DNA of 64,000 bases from positions 19,004,501 to 19,068,500 of the forward strand of contig CM061098.1 of assembly GCA_030770545.1 (NCBI GenBank), read 5' to 3'. The notes beneath the pieces were generated by a model that saw only the letters and a list, made by a program, of their open reading frames with translations, ran no database searches and was not told the DNA's origin. This DNA is from Macropodus opercularis (Eukaryota > Chordata > Actinopteri > Anabantiformes > Osphronemidae). Positions 24,455 through 36,126 of this stretch are shown here, in pieces. Made by a program: the position numbers and the translations under genes. Numbering within the stretch: the stretch's first letter is position 1; every line of letters begins with the position of its first letter.

Positions 24455-24920
24455 TGTCTCTCACCAAGATGGCAGATCAGGTTCTGAGAGTTTTAGTAAA
24501 GACCCAAGGAGAGCAGAATAGAGTAATGTTCCAAGAGACAGGTCTTAATTAAACAAACTTAAATCCATCAATGACTAAAAACAGAACTAACTAAACTAAA
24601 GAGACTAAAGCAAAAGACAGAAACCAGAAACAGTGGCTGTAGTCCTTTGTGAGGCATGGAGGGCAGACTAATGGCCTGGATCCCGTAGTGAGTTGAAGCC
24701 TGGCTGAAGTCCTTTGTGAGGCGTGTAGATCAGACTGATGAACTGATGGCCTGGCAACCAGAGGCGTGAATGCAGTGAAGTAGAAATGCAGGGGAGCTGA
24801 CGGGAAGGCACCGGTGGGAATGATAAGGTGATTGAGATGGCAAGCAGAGCAGAGGGGAGGAAAGGGAGTGAGTGAAAAAAGAAGGGCGACAGAACCAGGG
24901 CCAGGCCAGGCATCATGACA
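24455..24920 (-). mobile_element. LTR-like noncoding repeat
   Basis: It begins TGTC and ends with ATCATGACA, giving TG...CA termini. An internal block resembles the copies at 27749 and 58559 (GACCCAAGGAGAGC start; shared TGGCCTGGCAACCAGAG and GGTGGGAATGAT blocks with 27749). It has no coding content. No target duplication is visible. A solo-LTR origin is inferred from the termini and from the better-preserved elements at 35514 and 53995. Confidence 0.45.
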
Positions 24921-27745
24921 TTCTTATTCAGTAGCTGCCTTCGTAACCCTCCTAAACATATATGAAGTGTCCATCGATCTTCAGCTGCATTATCCAGGGC
25001 AGCAGTCTAAGACTTCCCAAGGCGTTCTGTCCTGGGTTCGGCTGGACCCCTTCCCAGTGGACACCCGGATCACATCCTGAGGGAGGAAGCCTAATAAAAG
25101 CTCAAGCCACCTCAGTCCTCAGGATGTGAAGGAGCAGCAGCTCCTCACCCTGTCTTTGTGCGCTGCCACTGTCATTAGGGAACAACAGAAACGAGATCAA
25201 CAGGAGGAAGCGTCCACATTGTTTCCAAAAGCTTAGAGAGAGATTATTGTTTTCAATAAATAATACATTGGCTGTCTTGTGCTCCAAACTATTGATTTTC
25301 TCCTTTTTGTTTAATGTAGAACCACAGTACACGGCATTTGGGAACAAGCTGATATGTCAAAGTGGACACATTTATAGAACAGAAAACCGAATTTAGTTTT
25401 TGTTGTATTGTTAACATTGTAACATGTGAACCTCCCTGGTGTTGATGTCTACGTAAGATCACTAACTGAACAGGCGACTGTTACTAGGCCTGTATGTTGT
25501 TGCTATTCATGTGAATAGAACACGCAGCAGGTCCCTGTGGAGCCGTGTCCGTCTGCGGCCTCCTGGATTACTGGTGACAGGCGGGAGCTGGGTAGAGCTG
25601 CCCATGTAACGCGGGCGTGTGGATTTGCCATCACAGTGAGAGGGTATTGATTTGAGCGCTGGTCTTTACTCTACATCTCAACCTTCAGTGCGCACCACTA
25701 GCTGGCAACAGCTCTTTATTTGTTTATGCCAAAAGCATCACAGCTCTAATCCCTCAGCAGCCTTTTCACACAAATCAATGAGAGCATGTCAACTTGGATT
25801 TTAGTTTGCTCTGACACACACATGCACCGTGTAGGAGAGGATGCACATACAAAAGGGAGGAGAGCAGCTCTTGACTTTTTGTTTTGTTCTGTTTGGTGTC
25901 CTGTTGAGTGACATGTTTACCATCTCAGCCTTCACTAGCAGGCACAGGCTAGTGTCCGTGTGCGCTGCAAACAGAGACGCACACAGACCAACATTCGTGC
26001 GACTACATCATTGATTGCGTGGAGGTTAGCCTGTAAACATTCTCTGCTTGATGCTCTACACACCGTTTCATAATCATATGTCATGAAACATTTTGGTTGC
26101 TGGGCTGGAAATGTCGACTTGTGTAGACACAGAATGGATGAAGCGTGAGGGATTACATGAGGCGTGCACTGACTGGCTGAGGTCCGGCCATGTTAGCTGT
26201 CACTTGTCATTCAGGGAGTTTGCTGATTCTACCAAGATGCATCCTATAGAGAAATAAATGAGTAATGTCTACAATCGTGGAACACAGAAGCACCTGTGCA
26301 GGTTCCAGTCTGCGCCCACACCACTACAGCAACCCTGATGCATCAGCCAGTCTACACCCAGGCAGAGCTACAACTCTGAACAGACTGTTGTCTGCATTGT
26401 GTATCTGTGCTGTCAGTAGCTTCAGCTAGAGCTGCTCATTGTATCGTGATTTCCAAAACTTTTTACTTGTGAGTCCTTTGTGTGGTTAATGCCACAAAAC
26501 AAGCCCAAACTGAGCTTCCAGCAGAGACTTCCTCAAAACTTAGCAACACCCTGTGACTGGTAGCTTCAATATAAAGACCTTGTTTGTTTTGATTGGTTCT
26601 GGTCATTTCCTGTCTCCTTGGCCACGCCCATCATGACATCATCTACATGATGTCAGTCTGTGTCTTGTGTTTGCCTGGTTTTGACCAGTCTGTGGTAGTT
26701 TGCAGGCATCTTCACTGTGTTCGCTCAACTCTGTCTCTAGGTTCTGCTTTGTTCTACTAATTTGTCTTTGTTACTTGTTCCATCTGGTGAGTTGTTGCCT
26801 AGTTGGTTTGTGTCCTGCCTGAGTTCCTGGTTAACCTACATCTGTTCGTTTATGTACATCAGCCTGTTATTTAGCCAGCGTTTGTACTTTTGTCTTCGTT
26901 TAATCCTTGGAGCCTTAGTCTGTCTTCAGCGCTGGCTCCTCTGTCCATGTGGCCTTGGTGCTAATTAAACGTTTGTCAACTATTCTATCATATTAAAATT
27001 CTTAACTTGGAACGTTTGGGTTCTTTTCTATTAGTCTACCTGTCAGTCACACTCTAAAATTACTCAGAAATGTTTTAACTGACAGTAACACGGGTTAAAA
27101 GCATCTAGATAAACATAGAAATGCAGATAGAAGAACATAAAGGTCAGCACCATCAGATACCTGCCATGAAGTGTGTGAGGAACAGTGACTGTGGCCTCCA
27201 GACGGATCACATACCACTTCACACTGCTCCAATTTGCTTTCTCTTTTGGCTCTATTCTCTTTGTCGCTGTTTCATCCTTTCACACACAAACGTTTGTACA
27301 CAGTGACTTACACTGTTGTTCAACAGCTCTGGTACCATGAATATCTGAGCTGAGTCTTGTTCCTGGTATTTCAGTGCCCCCAAGTGGTCGAACCAAGAAG
27401 TGTACGTGATGCACACTAATAACACACACACACACACATTACTTTGACTGGTAACACACACACCTGCCACCTACAGGAAGCTAAATGTCAACATGTTTTA
27501 GCAGGAGACCAATAAATATCTCAGCAGAGTGTGTGTGTGTGTGTGTGTGCGCTATTCTTTCAAGTCAGTTATTTTCATTGTGCTCAGCTTGGACAGATCG
27601 ATCTTTTCAAGAGACAGAGCTTTTTACCAGATCAATCATCTGGGGAATCCAATAGTATTTCGGCTCATTTATTAATGAATCAAATAAATAGTCATCCAGT
27701 AAAAAGCTGATGCAGTAAACAAGACACTGCACAGGATGAGTTCCA
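24921..27745. other. Intergenic DNA with microsatellites only
   Basis: No gene found. (AC)n at 27419-27438 and (GT)n at 27530-27548 are present. The block around 26580-27000 reads like a T-rich noncoding repeat on the plus strand, but its ends could not be fixed. Confidence 0.4.
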
Positions 27746-27748
27746 GTG

Positions 27749-28165
27749 TGTTAAGATCACCAGTTCTAAAAGTTAAATGAGGACCCAAAGAGAGAGGCAA
27801 TGGAGTGTCTATCCAGAAAAAGGCTTTGACCGTCAACAAACAAAGAACAGGACTAACTGAAAACTAAGAATAGAAACTAAACAGTGGCCTGGCTAAACGG
27901 CGTGGCAAACTGAGAAAGGGCAGAGCTATGAAACACAAAACTGGCCTGGGCGTCGTACAGAGCTGGAGCAGGGCTAAAGTCCTTCATGCACGGTGTTGAG
28001 CAGGTTGGTGAACTGGCAACCAGAGAACTGAGTGAGCTGATGTATAAATATATGGAGAAGCAGAGTGGAAGGCACAGGTGGGAATGATTTGATGTCTGAG
28101 GTGGTAAGAAGCAGAGGGGAGGAAAAGGGAGAGACTGGCTGCCAGGGGGCCAGCCATATTATTCT
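27749..28165 (-). mobile_element. LTR-like noncoding repeat, second copy
   Basis: Starts TGTTAAGATC and shares, in order, the blocks GAGGACCCAAAGAGAG, CTGGCAACCAGAGAA and GGTGGGAATGAT with the copy at 24455. The far terminus is replaced by other sequence near 28165. It is noncoding and decayed. Confidence 0.45.
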
Positions 28166-28183
28166 CCTGTTCTCACTCCTAGT

Positions 28184-28290
28184 GTTAAAGACTTCAACTT
28201 CCTGGGAACCTACTTCTCAGAGGACCTGTCCTGGACCACTAAAATCTCCAGCTTGGTCAGGAAGGCTCAGCAGAGTCTTATACAACCATT
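28184..28290 (+). mobile_element. LINE reverse-transcriptase scrap
   Basis: The plus strand reads VKDFNFLGTYFSEDLSW and ends in LVRKAQQSL. This resembles the FxFLGxxxSxDLxW...LVxKAQQRL block just after the RT catalytic core in fish LINEs. Only about 35 codons remain. Confidence 0.5.
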
Positions 28291-28450
28291 CTTAATGTCC
28301 CCTTCTATTCACACCTTTTCTGAAATTCAGGTTGCATGAAGGAAGGATGGCTGATGCAGGGTGGAATAAGGCGAACAGGGGTAAGATGTGTAAAATGAGT
28401 GTGGCTCATATGTGGACTGACCTGGGAACATATAGGTGAACATCTGGCAA

Positions 28451-29103
28451 GGTCGTCTGAAGGTTGAGTCATGGCAACTGGACGTTTCACCACCTATCCA
28501 GGAGGCTTCTTCAGTCTGTGGGAAGTTGGTAGTGACCACGGACATAGTATATGCAGTTCAATGCAGTGAAGAGTCTCTGAACTATACATTGGTGAAACCA
28601 AACAGCCATCACACAAGAGGATGAACCAGCATAGGAGGAACAACACATCAGGACCAGTATCTGCCGTGTATCTCCACTTAAAAGACAAAGGCCACTGAAG
28701 ACAACAACGTTCACATTCTGGACAGAGAAGACAGGTGGTTTGAACGAGGCGTCAGAGAAGCCGTACATGTCCAGGTGAACAGCCCCTCTCTCAACAGAGG
28801 TGGAGGCCTCAGACACAACTTGTCTCCATCTACCTGCTGCCCTTTCAACTATGGAGGAAGATCAAGGCCACTTCACACGTCCCCCACAAAGGAGACACTT
28901 AACGACCTGTAATGAGGAGGAGGAGTCACAGTAGTTGAGGGCTCACACCTACTCACTACCCTCACACCCCCTCTGTTCACATAACGAACCCATTCTTCAG
29001 AGGTGTCAAGTGAAACCCAACTGGAGGATAAATTAGTGTCTTCACCAACTTCCCACAACTAACTAGAAGTAGTCCAGTTGCCATGACTCAACCTTCAGAC
29101 AAC
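28451..29103 (+). mobile_element. Penelope-like element 3' fragment with inverted head
   Basis: From about 28542 the plus strand carries the GIY-YIG-type endonuclease end and 3' region also seen at 62540-63131 (VQCSEES, then EDRWFERGVREAVHV near 28723, then SLNRGGGLRHN). The leading 28451-28530 is an inverted copy of the element's own last bases: CTGAAGGTTGAGTCATGGCA at the head is the reverse complement of the bases ending the fragment near 29103. Frames are broken by stops. RT is absent. Confidence 0.7.
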
Positions 29104-29204
29104 TTCATCGTGGTCATCTCCTCAGTGACGGCCATGTTTCAGACTGAGGTCATCAGATAGCCTTGGTCCCTGCTCCTGAGGTCTGTAAGCCTGTGTCATG
29201 TTGT

Positions 29205-30712
29205 TCAATATGGTTTAAAACTATGAGCAGGGAGACACAGTCGTCCAGCCTGGAGGAACTAATGCAGGGATTCATGTTTCAGCATCACTCTGTGAGAGGA
29301 TGCTCCTCATTTTAGCAACATTCCTCAGGTGGAAGTAGGAGGTTCTGCAGATTTCTATAATGTAGGATGTAAAGGAGAGAACTGGGTCAAAGATGACACC
29401 AAGGTTCCTACAGTAGAACCTGAAGCTAACGTTATGTCATCCAGAGAAATAACCTGATTCAGTAATGAGTCTCTGTGGTTTTTAGCACCAATTATAATAA
29501 CCTCAGTTTGATCTGAATTCAGTTGTAGGAAGTTATGGGACATCCAGGATTTGATATCATTTAAACAAGTTTGAAGTTTGACTCATTGGTTTGTTTCCTC
29601 TGGTTTCATGGACAAATATAACTGAGTGTCATCTGCATAGCAGTGAAAATTTATAGAATGTTTTCTAATAATATTACAGAGGAGACATGTAAAGAGAAGT
29701 AAAGTATTGGACCAAGCACAGAACCCTGTGGAACAACAAAGCTAATTTTTGTGCGGATGGAAGATTGATCATGAACATGAACAAACTGGAATCTGTTCAA
29801 CAGATAAGACTTAAACCATCCCAGTGCTTTGCCTTTAATCCAACTATATTTCAGTCTCTGTATGTTGTGATCTATTGTATCAAATGCTGAACTAAGATCT
29901 AACAGGACAAGGACAGAAACTAGACCATTGTCTAAAGCTGTGAGAAGATCATTAGTGACTCTAATCAGAGCTGGTTCTGTCTGTGATGGATCTGAATCCT
30001 GACTGGAAATATTCATCCAGGTTATTTCTACACAGGTGGTCACATAGTTGTTTAGCTACAGTTTTTTCCAGAATGTTAGAAATAAAGGGCAGATTAGATG
30101 TTGGCCTATAGTTTAGTTCTCTAGGGTCAGAGTAGGTTTTTTCAGTAAAGGTTTGACCACAGCAACCTTAAAGCCTGTGGTACGTAGCCTGTAACCAGAG
30201 ATTGGTTGGTTTGATTTAATATGGACGTGCTGATTAATGGAAGAACTTCTTTGAGTCTAGTTGGGATTGAGTTTAAGAGACAAGTAGCTGATTTAGCAGA
30301 GTTAATTATTGAAGTTAACTCAGTCTGATCTATGGGGGAAAGCGTCTAAGTCAGACAGAGTTTAACCAGCAGATCTAAGGCTGTTGGATCTGCAGATCGG
30401 TTTATGACTTTTGTTGACAGATTCTGATAAATCTTTTCTCTAATGGTTCTGATTTTATTAGTAAAGAAATTCATAAAGTCGTTGCTGCTGAGATTTAAAG
30501 GGACACTAGGCTCAACACAGCTATGACTCTTAGTCAGCCTGGCTACAGTGCTGAAGAGAAACCTGGGGTTGTTTTTATTTTCCTCAATTAATGATGAATA
30601 GTATGTGGTTCTAGCAGCACAAAGTGCTTTTTTATATAGTATTAAACTGTTTTTCCATGCTAGACAGGATTTACCTCATTTGTTGTCTTTCTAGTTTCCA
30701 GGTCCTCTGCTT
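29205..30712 (-). mobile_element. L2-clade LINE, internal portion, interrupted by a later insertion
   Basis: Minus-strand order runs from a region between endonuclease and RT (30712-30100) through the RT core (29651-30043, with LLDLSSAFDTIDH) to the YADD-containing segment near 29620 and part of the thumb. The 3' UTR and tail are missing at the 29205 side. Several frameshifts occur. The upstream part of the same element resumes at about 31111, beyond the insertion at 30713-31110. Confidence 0.8.
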
Positions 30713-31110
30713 AAGTCAAGTCAAGTCTTTCTTTATTGTCAGTTCTTCCACATGTACAGTACATACAGAGAATTGAAATTGGGTTACTCTCAGTAGTGTC
30801 TACAAATAACACTAACAATAGAGCCTAAAAAACTAGATAAAATATACAATATAAAATACAACTGTACAGTAAAAAAAATGTAGATTAAGTAAAATAAAGT
30901 AGAACAAAGTAAAGCAGCGCAAGACACATGGCAGGTAGAGTGCAAACCAACGAAGTGAACATACAGTGCAGATAAAAAGATTTTAGTGCAAAGAAAGCTT
31001 ATATAGTCTGATTAAAGTGACAGATTAGACTGAAGAGGTAGTCAAATGACAAAATGAGGTAGTGTTCTGTTGGGTGACGATCATAGTTCCAAGGTGCCTG
31101 GGGCAGAAGA
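30713..31110 (-). mobile_element. Short retroposon tail nested in L2
   Basis: It begins AAGTCAAGTCAAGTCTTTCT (a CTTGA/GACTT tandem tail in reverse) followed by TTTATTGTCAGTTCTTCCAC and A-rich sequence. This is a common fish retroposon terminus. It separates two segments of one L2 copy, so it inserted later. Its far border is approximate. Confidence 0.5.
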
Positions 31111-31340
31111 GGGATGGGGGGGCAAGTTCGGGTTCGAGTGAAAATGTTATACCATGGAGCCAACCTGCTCTGATTCACTGGCTGCTTCTTCAGAGGAGCA
31201 ACAGATTCTAGAACTGCAGCATCATCAACAAGACAATCTACCTGTTCATGAATCAGACGACTGCTCTGCTCTGTAGCCACGAGGGAATGAGACAAAAGAT
31301 GATGAATCATCTCCTTAAATCTAACAACAGCATCATCAGA
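31111..31340 (-). mobile_element. L2 upstream ORF2 segment, continuation of the copy at 29205
   Basis: The minus strand reads APLKKQPVNQSRLAPWYN near 31150-31205. This is the block lying between endonuclease and RT in L2 elements, upstream of the part that resumes at 30712. Together the two pieces form one element split by an insertion. Confidence 0.6.
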
Positions 31341-31375
31341 TAAACATCTGCTGTAATAGAACTTATTTCAACTGT

Positions 31376-32167
31376 TGTCAGGTCTGTTATGGTAAATTCA
31401 CTCCACTCCACAAAGCCACTTTGCCGGATCGTCACTCCTGATTACTAAGTCTGACTTCATCATTCGCTACTAACCTGTGAGTTCTCAGAACCTTGTTCTG
31501 TTTTCTGGTCCATCTTTGAGGGAGTTCTCTTTGGAAGACCTCTGGCTAACCTGGTGTGTTATGTGGAAAGACCTTTGAGCGCTAATGCCCCGAGAGGAGT
31601 CGGTCTAACGGTCCCCGCTGCCTCTGAACTCTCTACCTTGAGCTTTGTTCTTACGTTTTGGATTGTGGTGCTTTTTCTGTACTTTTTGCACTTTCACTCC
31701 CAGACGTCAGAGAAACCTCTACCGCCTCGACAGTTGTTGCACTGCGAAATACGCAGAACCACAGAACCACACTTGTCGTCCCTCTTGGCATCGACCCACT
31801 GGCAGCCGGTGACACAGCCACGATCCAGCGCTTCTCGGTCCACCTGCTCCCTCTACTGCGTCGCCTGGCTTCATTCCAGCTCCTTCACCTACGTATCACC
31901 ATTTTCTGCCAAAACTCATCCCATTATCGTTCCCTCTTGTCTTCACTCACTTTCACTCGGCCAGTCACAGTATGTACAACAAGTTAAGCTGAGCTCTCTT
32001 CCCACTGTCCTGCTCTCTGGACCTTGATTCTCCCATCTGTGTTCTAGATAAGAGACTCAGCCAAGTTATTTTCACACGCTACAGATTAATTGTAAATAAA
32101 TTTTCCAGTTGAAGCTTTGGTTCCGCCTGATGGCTCTGTTCTTATTCTGAGCCAGCGGTTCATGACA
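31376..32167 (+). mobile_element. Possible LTR-like repeat, plus orientation
   Basis: Bounded by TGTCA and TGACA, with an AATAAA about 70 bp before the right end (32095-32100), as expected for the R/U5 part of an LTR. A 157-codon frame inside (31554-32027) has no domain and reads as composition-driven. No target duplication was found, so the borders are tentative. Confidence 0.35.
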
Positions 32168-35100
32168 GGTTGTCCGTTCCTGCCAAGTTGACTGTTGGCT
32201 CCACCCGTCCATCATAAGGGATTGGTTGTCCATTTGCAGCGTAGATCACTGCTTTTTCCTGGGTCTAGGAGCTCATGCAGGGGTCTCAGTGTGGCTGGGA
32301 ATGAAGGTGTGAGCCAGTGTCAAATAGAACTGTTGCTGCAAAACCACCGTTGACATACTTGAGCTGTCTAGGTGCTGCTCCAATTTGTGGTTTCAGCTGG
32401 TATTTACTGTGAATAATAAAAACAGATGTCTGTTCTCAATGGCTTTAAAACATTACTTGCCAGGTTTCTTTCCCATACTGTAGTCACACATGACAACATG
32501 TTCAAAACAGAAAAGAGAGCCAGGGTCAGAAATACAGTCTCATATTCTGGTTCGCAGCAGCCAGTACTCACAGACAAAGGCACAAGTCGATGGTGAGGAA
32601 CAGGTTATGAGGCAAGAGCAGAGCACAGAGTTAATGCAGGCTAAGCTCAAAGTCCAGGGTTGGTCTAAAGCAGAGAAGATCAGGAATAACGAGGTCAGGC
32701 AGGATCACAGGTGGAGAATCAGGATCAAAATCACAGGATAGAACGACGAATGAAACGCAATCTGGCACGGAAGTGAAGTAGGGGAGGGGCTTAGAATCTA
32801 AAGAGAGGAAGAGTGGTGACAGTGTGAGCGAGGCAGGGATGGGAACATGACCAAACACAGTGGAGCAGAGCAAAATCCTGAGAAACACATGTCTCTGCTG
32901 CCTTTTTATCAGCAGGTTTAACCCTACTGAGGTTCAGCCCTTCTCGAACCAGCCTTTCTACCATAAAACAGTTGAAATGACCAATTTATATTCCATCACT
33001 CATTCAGTTTATTAATTACAAGCTGTCATCTCGTCAGAGTAGTAAATTACAAATACTGTGACGTGTTTAATGTTTTTGGTACATGACAAAAATATAAAGA
33101 TCGTGTTCACTTTGCGTCATCAGTGGGACTTCGCTGCAACCACTGGCTGCTGTGGTTTTAATACACATTCTGCACTTTTGACAGCTGCCTTCTGAAAAAC
33201 ACATTTAGAACAAAAAATCTGTGTTTGTATGAATAATATTATACCAACAATATATTTAAAAAACGTGACTAACAAAAAACTAACCAAAGAAACCATGAGA
33301 TGAAAGAAGGACGAAGGGAGGAGAAATACAGACTGAAAATGAAGAGAGTGACTTGTGTTTTATCGCCCCAGAGGCAGAAGCTTTTCTCAGATAAGAAACC
33401 GAAAACAAGCAGCACATGGTAATTGTTTTGTGCAAGTAAGTCCCAAAGGCTTGATGGCAAGAAATCAGCATAAAAGCGTAATTAAAAAGTTACTGTGAAC
33501 GGCTGTTTGCTTGTGTGCTGGCTGGAGTGAGAAAGCGGCAGAAAATCCCACCTGGGGCTAAACATATGGCCACGTTACTCACAGCTTCAAGCAGACGGAA
33601 GGTCAGAGGTTAGAGTCTCACATGATTAGTATCAGTCTAGTGTTAGTAATAAGTGGTCATAGTACTGATACTGGCATTAGTATTAGTATGTAGCAGAGTT
33701 TGGTATCGAATTAGTATTAAAGCAGTTATTAGTATTGAATTGATCATAGTATCGGTATTAGTATAATATGAGTATTAACAAAAAATGAAAACAGTGTGAA
33801 ACAAACCTGAAACATGTGACTTGAGGGGGCCACATAAAGCATGTGCTCATGTTGAATGTGCTCAGAACTGAAAGCGGCGCCATTTAAAGATCTTTATTCC
33901 AGTAGTGAAATACAATGTAGTGAGATCACACAACAAGCCCTTTGTGTTAAGATCAGACAATGTGACATTTAAAATGCAGCGTCCTTTGAATATTCAGTGG
34001 TATCTTGTGAGTGGAGGTTTTTTCCACCTTGCTCTCCGTTGTTTGCCACAACCAGTCCCAGTACATCATTTAACTTTTCACTGAACAGGCCTCTGAGTGG
34101 CGGACCATGACCAACCTTTTGTATGTGGGCAAACTGCAGTAACGTTACTGTAGATCATCAAACACCAACTTTGATTGTTGGTCCTTTTGTCTCCTTTCGT
34201 AGACCCTTGACCGTCAAAGACTCTGTTTCTCTGTATATTTGGGTCGGGGCATCTGGCTCCTTCCTTGTGGTAACTAGTGGTAACTCGCCTTAGTAACTAA
34301 GAACACGTTAGTTGGTGCGTCGAGCCATGGACGAAACATGCTGAATGCTCACATTGCTGCCAGATGGTGTTTGCCAGTGTGCATTGTCTCTTTCTTCTAC
34401 TTCCTTGGAAGAGCTTTTGAATTTGAACTAAAACTGATTACTTACACCTGGTTTAGTATGCGAGGACCTCCTCCACTTCCACCTTTGTTGCTTCGTTGTG
34501 CTGTTACTTGGTTAGTGTAAACTCTGTTTCTTTGGTTCTGTCTCTGTAAATTCATCCTTGTGTTTCTCTTTGGTTAACACTTTGTATTTGTCGTTAGTTT
34601 ATAGTACTGCCTTCTGCCTTGCAGAGATATTTATCTGCATTTCCCTACTTTGCGTCACCATGTTTGTATTCCTTGTTTTTTGTACTATAAGTCTTGTGGG
34701 TTGTGCGTTTTGGTCTCTGTCTGTTAGTCTTTGCCTTCACCTCTATGTTCAGTGACTCGGCTTAGGCCTCTAGTGGCCTTAGGCTTGTTAGTGAGTTTGT
34801 CTGGTCTGGGCCTGTTCTGCAGAGAGCACAGCTTTCTTCTAGTTTGTAACTATTTCATGTAGTTAACACTGATGAGTATGTGAGCAATAAAAAAAGAAAG
34901 GAGCTGCTTGATGCAGTCAAGTCAAACCATGTTACAATTCAACCAGGGTCTTTTCACCTGAATCTTTCACTCTGCTAAACAAACCAAACTATAAAGACAT
35001 GTAATAAACCTCTCCAAACACTGAAACATGCTCTGTACTCTAGTAATCCTGCAGCACTGACATCCCTAATTGCTTTGCATTTCTTCCCACTGTCACGCTA

Positions 35101-35510
35101 AGAGGAACATTTCCCTGCAGATGGTTTTATTGTTAGTCTCCTCAACGGTTGGGGAGGCCGACGTGTCAATTATATTGTTAGTTGTTGAAGCAGGAATTCT
35201 CTTATCAAGGACCTGTCAGCCTGGATCTAAGGCTGAGCTGTGCTTTTGATACACAGCCCTGCTGTTGACACGTTACACACCTCCAACTCCAGTCAGTCTG
35301 ACGCTTTGCCACTGAAAAAACAAACTGGTGGATTCATGTGATTTTTATTGGAGTTGTTTGTGTATGAATTTGTGGCTCATGCTGACAACAGCAAAGAAAT
35401 CAACCTTACTTTTTGTAAGTAGTCCCAAATTCATAAGCAGATGAGCCTTGTTCGTGTGGCGGTCGTCTGTGGTGTGTGGCCTCCAGCTTTATGCGAACTA
35501 ATGACTCCTG
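32168..35510. other. Intergenic DNA; decayed repeats only
   Basis: No gene found. A degenerate array of TTAGTA/AGTATT-like units lies at about 33622-33778. A 400-bp block at 32480-32880 looks like another noncoding interspersed repeat, but its ends are unclear. The remaining short frames are T-rich and motif-free. Confidence 0.4.
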
Positions 35511-35513
35511 TCT

Positions 35514-35963
35514 TGTTACAAACCCCCCGTTGTCACCGCCGGGGGCACCGGTGTCTGATGTGGGCAGAGGTGGTGGACCCAAACGCAGACTCAAGACGAG
35601 GACAGAACTTAACAATAACGAAACTTTATTACTACAACAGGACAAGGAACATACTAACGCAGAACTCACGGAAACTCAGGACAAAGGCACAAGGCTACAG
35701 AAAGTCAGGTCAGAGGCACAAGGCTACAGAAAGTCAGGACAACAGAACACACAGAACACTGGACTACACAGGACAGGAAACACAGGACCCACACCAAACA
35801 CCTGCAACGGACCGACAACTGACGCAGACAAGACAGGAACTTAAATACGCGACGAACCAGAAACTAGACACAGGTGTACATAATCACTACATTAACTCAA
35901 GACACGGCAAAACACCAGACGGGACCACAGCGCCCCCCAGGGGTTGGAGGGCTGACTGTAACA
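35514..35963 (-). mobile_element. Solo LTR-like element (450 bp) with 5-bp target duplication
   Basis: The left end is TGTTACA and the right end TGTAACA, an inverted pair beginning TG and ending CA. The five bases on each side are identical (TGTCT at 35509-35513 and 35964-35968). AATAAA on the minus strand (35624-35629) lies about 110 bp from the left end, giving minus orientation. Inside, AGGCACAAGGCTACAGAAAG recurs with a 29-bp period (35685 and 35714). No protein is encoded. This is best read as a solo LTR of a Ty3/gypsy-like or retroviral family. Confidence 0.65.
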
Positions 35964-36008
35964 TGTCTATCACTATATTAATCAGCAGGTCACATTAATA
36001 TTGTGGGT

Positions 36009-36110
36009 AATATTCAATTCAGTTCAGCTTTATTTCTACACCAGCAAGATTTAAGACCTAACACAACTAAACCCAATAATTCTCACATTAAGCAACATTT
36101 TAAAGGAAAT
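36009..36110 (-). repeat. Decayed L2 3' tail
   Basis: The order ATTCAATTCAGTTCAGCTTT, ATTTAAGACCTAACACAACT, AAACCCAATAATTCTCACAT follows the L2 3' terminus but is more diverged than the copy starting 17 bp further on. Two L2 ends therefore lie head to tail here. Confidence 0.65.
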
Positions 36111-36126
36111 TAAATATTACAACAAG

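Noticed and set aside
24455..24920. Target duplication for the LTR-like repeat
   Set aside because: Five-base flanks differ (AACCC versus TTCTT), so completeness could not be shown.
31554..32027. 157-codon frame with a hydrophobic N-terminus
   Set aside because: Lies inside an LTR-like repeat, overlaps another 109-codon frame, and has no domain signature.
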